A DNA stretch of 64,000 nt. Source: Nymphaea colorata (taxonomy: Eukaryota; Streptophyta; Magnoliopsida; Nymphaeales; Nymphaeaceae). Under the pieces are notes generated by a model. The model saw nothing but the letters and a program-made list of their open reading frames with translations, did not search any database and was not told the DNA's origin. Positions 55,956 to 64,000 of this stretch are shown here, piece after piece (within the stretch, counting starts at the first letter, position 1; each line of letters begins with the position of its first letter). The DNA lies in NCBI RefSeq assembly GCF_008831285.2, contig NC_045142.1, positions 15,999,354 through 16,063,353 of the forward strand, read 5' to 3'. The position numbers and the translations under genes are program-made.

Positions 55956-57878
55956 GAGAGGTCCTTGGTAATAATTGAAAAGCTCATTTTATTGGAAAAA
56001 TTCAGCAATTAAGAACAACATAAAAATAAAAAATAATAGAGAAGATTAAAGTGACGAGTTTTGTACTGATTTTCCTAGAGAACAATTTCAAAACAGCTCT
56101 TGAAATGATAAATGAGCGCCAAAAATTTTAAATATGTTGAGAAAGTTATAGCTTGTCTCCTCCATACTTTATAAAATTAATGATGTCATTGATACATTCA
56201 GTTGGCTGTTGTGACATGATGTTCTTGGAAAAGCAAATGGAAAAGAAGATATTTGATCATTTCTTGTGTTTCAGAGCAGATCCTGCTTTAATTGCCTGTT
56301 TTTGTAACATTTAATGCATAATCCAAATTAACAACCAGTTACTACTGCAGATTAAATCTTGCTTTTCTGCTTTACTTTCAATAACATATTAACTATGGCT
56401 GGCCATGACTTTTGGAGAAATATTAGACATGGACAAATCGTAAAATGTAGACCCGGTGGCCCAAGCTGGGGACAGAAATGGCTGTCCTAGGACCAGTCTT
56501 GGCAAGTACCTAGCATGCCAAATTATTAATTGACTCCAATAACGCAATGATAAGATCTAAATCCCAATGTCTAGATAACCTTTCCATACATATCTTTTTA
56601 TTATGGTGCTTGCCAAGAAGCAAGTGAATTGGAAGCTGACTAATTAAAGCCTTTTGGCACCAGTAAGTTTGTTTCATTTAGTCATCATTGCATTGTTATT
56701 CATTATCATGAATGTGTACAAACAATTAGTCATAAGGTTATAGACTTGCCACTGAATATGGTCAACTTTCTATTGCAGCCAAATACATCTCCTAGATATA
56801 CTCAACATCTACGACTCTGCAGTTGGTGCTTCCCACACAAAAGGAGTTCCATTCATTGTAATGTTTTAACGACCTTCCTAGTTGGTGCCTTGCAAACCTA
56901 TTATCATGAACATTGCTTACTACTTTATTGAATTAAAGGTGAAAATCTTATTGCTTTTCTAGCTTATGTCTGGGTTTATGTTTGTTGGAGTTCTACATCC
57001 ATGTTGTACCTTCGAAAAATATCAAGGGATCATTTCCACTATATTGTAGGAAATGGTTGTTAGTCAAAAGTCACATGAAGATTGGTGTTGCAAACCAGTT
57101 GAAAGCACTGGTATGCAGAAATTCTGAGCTTAATCTGAATAAGGCCTTGTTTTCATATGCAATTATATTGTTTCCATGTGATGTGAAAGCTGCCCCATGT
57201 CATGTTCTACCTGCTCTTGTGAGACTTGGCTCTAATCCTACTTTCAATATAAAATATTCCAGTATAGATCATTGGGATATGTTGCTCAACATTTCAAGAG
57301 TGACATTATACATCCACAACAATTTCTGTTGGTTTCTCAACATCTTCCTTAGGAGCTCATCAAATTTTTTTTTCTTGCTTTGGGAGCTCAACAAACTAAC
57401 TAAAACTTGTCGAATACAAGTTTGCGTTGCTGCATATGCAACAAGCTTCGACCACTATCATTTTTCACGTTTGCATTTTCCAAATTCTTGATAAGATATG
57501 AGTTCAAATGAATGCCTTTCTGGAAGGTAGGTCTCATGAAGCCACTTATATTTTTCGAGCTTTTCTTTAGTTTATTTAGTTTAGGCATGGTTGATATTCT
57601 TTGTAATCTTTGTACAACCCAAATTTCACTTCAGTAAAGTTATAGGAGACCTCTCTTCTGGCATTGTATTAATATAGGATGGCACTAATTCAAGGAGCCG
57701 CAGTTTAAAAAAAGAAATGAATAATTAGAATACAACCTTTTGTTTACTAATTATAACTATTTCATTAAAAAAACCATTCAATTTGCAACGTATATTTTTG
57801 TAACTGGAACCAAACTTCTCTCCCAACTCCATGTATGCAATAGTGAATTTTTAATACTGAACCTTTTTCATTAATAAC
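55956..57878. other. No gene recognised
   Basis: An open frame of 169 codons at 56982-57491 (+) is the longest in this part, but contains no motif I can place; it is rich in Phe, Leu and Asn as expected from AT-rich DNA. It could contain decayed exons of the gene fragments upstream. Confidence 0.35.
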
Positions 57879-59796
57879 TGTAAACTCATGAAATTTTTGT
57901 AGGTCCAAATGACCATTTACAAAAGGCTTCAAGTTGGTTTTGGAACCAAGATTTCAAAAGTAGAGGATATTTACTAGATTAATCTGAGCACTCCATTTTG
58001 GTGCCAAACACCTAGACCAGGATCATCTAGGTTGCCACTACTAGAGAATTACCATTTCACCACCGCCACCTGCCATTCTAAAATTGGGAATTTCACCAAA
58101 ACTCTAAGAATTGCCTAACACTTGAGCAATTACGATAATTTTCGCCTTTACGAGTCCTCAAGAGTCATTAGAGTCAGTCTATTTGGGTCTCCCTATCTTA
58201 GAATCAGTTCACTTTAGCATAATGAACTCAGTAAGATCAATCACCCACCATTTTTGGATCAAAAGGTTACTATCAGACCTGTGCGAGCTCACCATAGGAT
58301 CTTCTCAATGCTAGGAAAGTATATCTATGGTTACTTTCAGTTCCATGATTCAATTTTGAGTTCTGAAGTAGTTATCCTAAATCAGAAGGACACTATCTCA
58401 CCTATTTTGATAGGTCTGAGCTACTATTCTTCCAGTCTTGAACATGTCAGGCTGCTCCATGTTAGGAACATATTCTTCAGTATTCAAGCTAAGTATTACT
58501 AACTTCCATTCAATCCAATCATTTAGTTCATTTTCAATTTTACAAATTGGCTAAGGGTTATCCAGTTTCAGACACTACACTCCAGTGCAACTCAATCTTC
58601 CAAGTTGAATTCTGGTCAATCCAAGAAATAGTTTCTCAATTTCTTCATGCTTTTGCAATCAGATATTTCTTAGTATAACATTTCTATCTTTAGATATATT
58701 CATTAGTATAGCATTTCTAACTTTAGATCAGACTAATGTTCTCTAAATTAAAAGTTCCCATTTCATCCTTGGTCGTCACTCTAAAACGAGTCATTTTACT
58801 ATCTACCAATTTAGAGAATTTGCATTTTGGAGGGGAAACCGTGTCACTTTTTAATTAAACTTCACGAGTCCCCTCATTGCTATCTATACACCTTCTAGTG
58901 TGGTCAGCCTGACCATCCGGCCCACTAAACCCAGTGTCAGGGTATTTTGGTATTTATCAATATATGATATTTCTTTATAAACTAGTTAGGAGAAATATAA
59001 AACAAAGTTAGCATTTTATAAAATCAACCTGAACTATCCCACTTCAAGAATTAAATTGAATTTGGTTTTCCAAAACTGAGCCTAGTTTGAGCCCAGCTAA
59101 GTCTTTGCCAAGTCTAGGTCTCAACCTAGTCCAAACTGAACCCAGCATGGGTCCAACGCAAGCTGACTGAGTCTGAACCCACCTAGCCCACATTGAGCTA
59201 GGTCCAATCCACACTAATCCAGATCATTACCCAGATCTCATATTCAAATCCCATTTTCAGATATCAATATCAGTTCACGATCTAGATCTTCATATCACAT
59301 CTAGATTTGTATTTTAGAATATGATACAGACCCACATCGTAATCTAGATCCCAATTTCAAATCTCGATTTGTGATCCACATGTAAGCACTTATGTGCATT
59401 ATTTTCATTTAAAGCACCCACTTTTTCTCACTCTGTGCTTGATTCAATCCATACAGAAGGACATGAACTGTACAAAATTCTGCATGAACATACTAGCATA
59501 GATAAAATCCAAATTGGTGTTTATATGGACATACGAATAATTTTCTATTGAATGACAATTATAACATATTATTTGGCATGTGTTTTGTCCCCTTTGTATT
59601 TGTGCATTGTTCGTTCTCCATGCCGGATTTCAGCCAAACTATTACCCAAGCTATTAGCAAAAACTTTAGAGTCTTAGTATATTCTTGACTTAAGGCTGCA
59701 GCAGCACTCAAATGGTAGTCAAATCTAGGCTCAAGTTGGGGTAATGGAAGCGGGCTTGGAAAACTCTTCAATAGGTTATATAAAACATCATTACCC
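57879..59796 (+). repeat. Tat LTR (+), proximal part, interrupted by a hAT-like patch
   Basis: Starts TGTAAACTCATGAAATTTTT at 57879, parallel to TGTGAACATCCAATTTTTTT at 22544. It matches 22544-23594 and then 28660-29500 in order: the block with CTATCTCACC(T/A)(A/G)TT, the CCAGTGCA(A/G)CTCAATCTTC block (58583 / 23213), AACCCACCTAGCCCA (59176 / 28876), and the GATCTAGATC-type region (59220-59360). Because it is uninterrupted where the other copy holds copia B, it shows the original state of the copia insertion site. It ends at the GGCCC-rich patch and may continue beyond (60061-60300). Confidence 0.8.
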
Positions 59797-60060
59797 TTGG
59801 GCCCGGGCCCGGCCCGACCTGGTTATATAAAAAAATATTTTTACAATATTTAATAATTTTTTTAATATAAATATATTTTTAATAATAAAATATATATTAT
59901 TATTAATAAAAAATATTTTTTAGATGTTATCGGACCGGATGGGGCTCCCGTCGGGCCGATGCAAGGCTGCTTATCGGGCCCTGGTCGGGCTTTTTGGGCC
60001 CGAACCCGGGCCAGGTACTGGGTACCCACCGGCTACCCGACTGAGCGCCCACCCATAATC
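59797..60060. mobile_element. hAT-like non-autonomous element, GGCCC-rich ends
   Basis: Left part GGGCCCGGGCCCGGCCCGAC, AT-rich core (59825-59930), right part rich in CGGGCC/GGCCCG and ending CTGAGCGCCCACCC. The reverse of the right end (GGGTGGGCGCTCAG...) resembles the GGGTGGGC... termini that head many plant hAT elements with subterminal GGCCC repeats. It sits inside a Tat LTR. No 8 bp target duplication could be confirmed. Confidence 0.5.
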
Positions 60061-60299
60061 TAAACCTACCCCCTTGGTGGGCCTACCCTAGACTCACTTT
60101 GAATTATGATCTTGAGTATTCAATCTTGGATCAAGGGTCTTAGATCAAGTGGATCTGACACCCAATTTGGAAATGCCATTCATTTCAGATTCAGAATTTA
60201 TATTATTGGTTTTACACATTAAGCTACTACCAGTTTTTGGATCTCAAACTTCAAACTTTAGATCAAGATTCAAGATATTTTGGATTAACATCATTACCG
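60061..60299. repeat. Probable continuation of the Tat LTR
   Basis: GGATCAAGGGTCTTAGATCA and similar GATC-rich phrases resume after the GGCCC-rich patch, as expected if that patch was inserted into the LTR. Confidence 0.4.
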
Positions 60300-60510
60300 T
60301 TGTTCACCACGCTAGGAAGGCCCAATAGCAGCAGCCACTGTGCCAGGCCGTCGTCGGGTACCCGGTACTCGGCCCGACTCGGGCTTGGGCCCAGGTACCT
60401 TAAGCCCACTTATCAGGCTTATTTTATCGGGCCCATCCTGGCCCGGTACTCTAACGGGCCAGGCTCGGACTTGGAACTCTACCTGTTGAAGGCCCGAGAA
60501 GCCTGATGGT
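60300..60510. mobile_element. Second GGCCC-rich hAT-like patch
   Basis: Contains CGGGTACCCGGTACTCGGCC, CGGGCTTGGGCCC, TCGGGCCCATCCTGGCCCGG and AACGGGCCAGGCTCGG. Same style as 59797-60060, about 240 bp away. Termini not resolved. Confidence 0.45.
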
Positions 60511-62367
60511 CACAATAAAAGGCAAATTTTTTTTTTCAATTTGGTAATTTAGGTTTGGGCTTGTGTTTCAACATTCATTTTTGCAGTGTTTAACGAATGG
60601 AGCGTCGAAGCTCCTCTGCGGCTCTGCCTCCTCACCATCACCCATCGTGATGGATCTCTTGCCTTGCTTAGTCACTGTCACTGCCTTGCCATCACCCCCG
60701 CTGCCTCGCCAACTGCCATCGTTGCTTCTCCAATCGCCATCACTATCACCAGACTGCAAAACCATCGCAAAAACATCCAAAACGCTGACCACCTCACCAT
60801 CGCCTGACCACTGGTAGCCGGACCCGACTCCTGTTCTGTAGGTAGCTGGACCCTGAATGCTCTTGTGAATGGTTCTTTAGAGAATTGGAGGGAGTCTGAT
60901 GTGGCAAATATGAGTCTGCCAACAGATACTTTAATGAATGTCGATACCGGTGACAAAAACCAATCATAAATTGCTCAGCTAGTTCCACGTTTGTTGCAAC
61001 TTTGATGGCTCTCTTAGCAGGTTATCAACACGAGATAATGATGTCCATGTTTCTAGTGAGCCCATTGTGCTACTTGTAATTGTGTGTTATGATGGTACCT
61101 TTCTCATAATTTAAAGGTGGTCAAAATTGAGTGGTGGTAACTATGGATTCATCTGACATATAAATGAGAAAACAACCGATCAAAAGGTTGGACAAAAGTT
61201 ACCCTCTTAACTAATTTCTATATGTGAGTAACCTTTTGTTTTTGCTTTTTTTTTTTCCTTTCTTTCATGCAGACACTATGTCAGCTTGCTCAAAATCTTG
61301 AGGCTCCAAGAAAGTGCTGCTTAAGGAAAAAGGTTAGATGGTTTTGTCATTTGCATGTACTTCTTTAGTCAGGTTCGAGCTCATTTTTGTGGCCTCTTGA
61401 TTGTTTTTTAAAAATTTTTATTTTTTGTTGTGTTCAGGTTTAAGTTGGCACAAATTTGTTGGCAGAAAGACGTCGTATACGCTAATCCATTTAGCTATTT
61501 GAAGTTGAACTTTTGAATTTTCTGTGACGCTTGATGATCCATCTTCAATTGGCCTCTCCTTAGTAATTCCGACTAAAGAATTGAGGCTTTATTTTTTTCT
61601 CTTTTGATGAATCTAAAACTACCTTACTGGGCAATAGTTGGAAATATGAATTCATATTCGCTGAGTTACAATTCTCTTATATAGATGTAGACTATGTACT
61701 TCTCCTCAGACCTTCATGTTTCATTATGGTAAACCTTTTGTATTTTGTGTGTTTCAGTTTACTATTTAATATTTGTTACATGTTATTTTTATTTACTTTG
61801 TAGACTAACCATTGAAAGTGTTTTGCAGGATAAATGAAGAAATGAAGTCATGTAATAGAAGTCTTGGTGAAAGTAGAAGTTTAAAAGTGTTTTGTTAAAC
61901 TACGATGTGATTATGTTGATGGTTGAGAAACAAAAGTTTCTTAATATATGTCATTGTTAGTCTTAAGACCATTTGTGGATTGCACTTGTCTAATATTATT
62001 ATGTTGGGGAGATCATACATGATTAAAAGTTTGTATGTTTCTTCTTTTGAAGATCATATCACCAAAAATGTACATTTAGATAATATGTGTAATTGGGAGC
62101 CCTAAATTGGCTCGTATCCTAGATGGGGCATGTTGGCCCCCATATCCTTTTGCTCATTGCATAACCTTGTGCTTGATGGTGCACTTAATTCAAAGTGGTG
62201 AACTTAAGTGTTCTAATACTTGTTTTTTTTTCATCTTATGTTGGCCCCTCATATCCTTTCATTTTCTTTTGTGTTTTTGGGGACGTGTGTCTCTTATAAA
62301 CCAGTTTTATTAGGTGTACTTTGTATGTTGTATGTGACTAATACATACCACAGTCATGTATTCGGCA
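60511..62367. other. No gene recognised
   Basis: A GC-richer stretch at 60590-60830 has overlapping frames on three frames (Ser/Thr/Pro/Ala-rich) without a motif. The remainder is T-rich; CATGTTGGCCCC(C)ATATCC occurs twice (62127 and 62237). Confidence 0.4.
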
Positions 62368-62453
62368 GTCAACCTCCCAATTATTGCAAGGTAAAGCATC
62401 AGGAATGCAAACATTGATGCCACAGGCAGTATAAAAGAGATGTATAGGAATTG
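62368..62453 (-). pseudogene. Exon-like segment, copy 1 of a duplicated pair
   Basis: On the - strand: IPIHLFYTACGINVCIPDAL then PCNNWE, with a GGGAG/GTTGAC possible donor at 62374. A second frame, ILPVASMFAFLMLYLAIIGR, is also open and strongly hydrophobic, so coding frame is undecided. A close copy begins at 63914. Confidence 0.3.
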
Positions 62454-62799
62454 TACCTAGATTAACAAGTCATATGAATGAACAAGTTCCCTCGGTTTTG
62501 TATGCTTTCCACCCTTGTTCATCAGGGGACAAGTCACTTGGTAATATGTTCTGCTCTAGTAGGCATGTTAACACCATGTTGGATCAGCAAGCTGCTCAAG
62601 TAAGAAGTTATTACTGTTAGAGAAAAGCACATGTACTCATAGACACAAAAGGGAAGAAAAATATGTGAGGCTAGAAAAGGCCAATTTTCTCATCAGTCAG
62701 CTCATAGCCTACCATCTCTCATGTGAGGACCTTGAACAACACCATTCTCATGAGATTCTCTTACAAATTACAACCGAAAGAAGGTGTTAGCATAACCTC

Positions 62800-62992
62800 C
62801 TTAGATTTGGACTGCTCAGCTCGCCTGGTCCTGCCCGCCCAGCTCGAAAAAGCAAACTCATGCCCGAGGCCCGATATTTCATCGGCCCGGTTAGGAACAG
62901 GCCGGGCCTCGGGCTGGCCCGATAGCATTGATGGGCTAGGATTTGGACATTCTTTTCATGCTGGGCCGGCCCGGCCCGATGCCCAGCCCTAG
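62800..62992 (-). mobile_element. hAT-like element end, GGCCC-rich
   Basis: Read on the - strand it starts CTAGGGCTGGGCATCGGGCC at 62992, a typical plant hAT-like terminus, followed by GGCCGGCCCAGC and further GGCCC repeats. It abuts an exon-like segment precisely (62993). The opposite end near 62800 is vague. Confidence 0.55.
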
Positions 62993-63215
62993 TAGCCACT
63001 GTCTGATTAGCAGTATCACCAAGCATTCCAAGAAGCCAGTCTTCAGCTAGAGCAGCAGCAACTACATGGCCAGCAACTTCAACACCAGCAGTCAGCCCAT
63101 GACTATCAAATCAATTACCGACAAGAAGCTTAGTAAGTTGTTGGGCATGCAAGCGGGCATATTGAGAAGATGCTAATGTCCCAAGCTGGAGAATTTCTTA
63201 GGGGTTGTTGCAGCT
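62993..63215 (-). pseudogene. Exon-like segment, unknown conserved-looking protein
   Basis: On the - strand a CTTGCTAG splice-like site at 63216 precedes EILQLGTLASSQYARLHAQQ, LTKLLVGN, a TGA, FDSHGLTAGVEVAGHVVAAA, LAEDWLLGMLGDTANQTVAT, with another stop (TAA) near its start. The Ala/Leu-rich helical pattern strongly suggests a real protein exon, but I do not recognise the family. The hAT-like terminus begins where the reading frame is lost, so the insertion probably cut this exon. Confidence 0.45.
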
Positions 63216-63913
63216 CTAGCAAGTAAGAAATAAGGATCTTGGAGCAATTAACCGCCATGATTTTTTCAAAGATTCCACTTATTAGCATAAAATTAAACTA
63301 CCTCACACTTGAAATGTAGCAGATAGAAGACAAAAACAAATATCAAAGTGCTTATTAGCATAAAATTTCACATAACAAAAAACGTGAAATATATGCGCAA
63401 AGAAAAAAAGAAGAAATGCAAGAGAAAGGAACCTGTGAGAAGGGAGGTTAAGGAAGTCCTATAGTTTCCCCTCCTAATTAAGTCATAGAATTTCATCATA
63501 ATGCTTTTTAGATCACTATTTTTTCCAAAACATGAACCCATTCTTGCCCTTTACAGTACATATAGTGCCATAATGTTATTATATTAATAGAGAAATTTAA
63601 GACCTTATCATATTAGCCAAAAAAAGAAACAAGATGAAATTAAATCACCAAAGAAAATTTATGATGCTATGTACAATAACTAGAAAGAACAATATAGTTT
63701 TGAAAATGCTCCTTGCGGGCTTATATATATACACACACAGAGGAAAAGGGAGGGGGGAAAGAGAGAGAAAGAGGGAGAACACCTTAACTAGAGAAGAGAA
63801 GCAAAAAGTTACCAATTTACATGCCAAATCCATTTAGGAGTGAATATGTTGGCATTTAAAAATGTGCCAAATATGCTAAATTCTGAAAAAAAAAAAGCAG
63901 AGATGAATTCATA
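63216..63913. other. No gene recognised; TA/CA/GA microsatellites
   Basis: AT-rich; possible intron of the gene fragment. A compound microsatellite with TATA, CACACA and GA-rich parts lies at 63722-63778. Confidence 0.4.
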
Positions 63914-64000
63914 GCAGTGAACCTCCCAATTATTGCAAGGTATAGCATCAGGAATGCAAACATTGATACCACAGGCAGTAGAAAAGCGATGTATAGAAGT
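63914..64000 (-). pseudogene. Exon-like segment, copy 2 of a duplicated pair (cut by window edge)
   Basis: Matches 62368-62453 with few differences: IHRFSTACGINVCIPDAIPC then NNWE, or in the alternative frame FLLPVVSMFAFLMLYLAIIG. Also ends at GGGAG/GT. The offset between the two copies is 1549 bp. Confidence 0.35.

Noticed and set aside
56982-57491. 169-codon open frame on the + strand, the second longest in the window.
   Set aside because: No recognisable motif, no splice-supported context, and composition as expected from AT-rich DNA. Mentioned in the region note only.
1-64000. CRISPR arrays, bacterial operons, rRNA or tRNA genes.
   Set aside because: No regularly spaced identical repeats, no Shine-Dalgarno-type gene clusters and no cloverleaf-like sequence were noticed; all context is plant nuclear. 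A tRNAscan or Infernal run would be needed to exclude small RNAs.
1-64000. Integrated plant pararetrovirus or other viral sequence.
   Set aside because: All RT/RNase H/integrase sequence seen fits copia or gypsy retrotransposons, each with LTR, PPT or integrase evidence; no movement protein or coat protein motifs were seen.

Overview
This window is a stretch of nuclear DNA from a flowering plant, almost certainly intergenic heterochromatin or repeat-rich euchromatin of a transposon-rich genome. The evidence is the repertoire: plant Ty1-copia elements, Ty3-gypsy elements of the Tat lineage (archaeal-type RNase H, LTRs of several kb), a chromovirus-like gypsy element, an L1-type LINE, a plant En/Spm-type transposase-associated gene, GGCCC-rich hAT-like ends, plant mobile domain (PMD) sequence and a piece of plastid ycf2. 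I found no intact gene. Every coding stretch I recognise carries stops, frameshifts or truncation. I cannot name the species.

Layout. 1-1120: 3' end of a + strand copia element with its LTR. 1143-1840: LINE ORF2 fragment. 1.8-12 kb: AT-rich DNA with microsatellites, small duplications and one exon-like piece. 12.1-14.3 kb: decayed, once spliced gene of the Ptta/En/Spm Transposase_24 type on the - strand. 16.9-32.6 kb: a - strand Tat gypsy element (LTR start at 18501, 3' UTR with a degenerate tandem array, integrase, RNase H, PMD). It is split at 22544 by a + strand LTR of a related family with no recognisable internal region (solo-LTR-like), which is itself split by an Ale/Retrofit-like copia element (23595-28427). 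34.4-39.1 kb: chromovirus-like gypsy with 5' LTR, gag and protease, ending abruptly against an inverted piece of the same LTR. 39.1-46.5 kb: a second - strand Tat element of the same family (LTR, PPT, 3' UTR, integrase, PMD), followed by a plastid ycf2 insertion (46565-47035). 47.4-51.2 kb: further Tat LTR sequence in - orientation. 51.2-57.9 kb: low-copy-looking DNA with a recognisable exon of a WDR43/UTP5-like gene. 57.9-60.5 kb: another + strand Tat LTR interrupted by hAT-like GGCCC-rich DNA. 60.5-64 kb: exon-like fragments on the - strand, one of them duplicated about 1.55 kb apart, next to a hAT-like end.

Functionally nothing here forms a pathway. The window records nested retrotransposition, LTR recombination and capture of organelle and host-gene fragments. 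The strongest leads are the PMD sequence in both Tat elements upstream of the pol C-terminal domains, the 250 bp direct repeat flanking the copia element, the inverted chromovirus LTRs, and the tandem array in the Tat 3' UTR. Element boundaries come from reading alone; those given without a PPT, PBS or LTR terminus are approximate.
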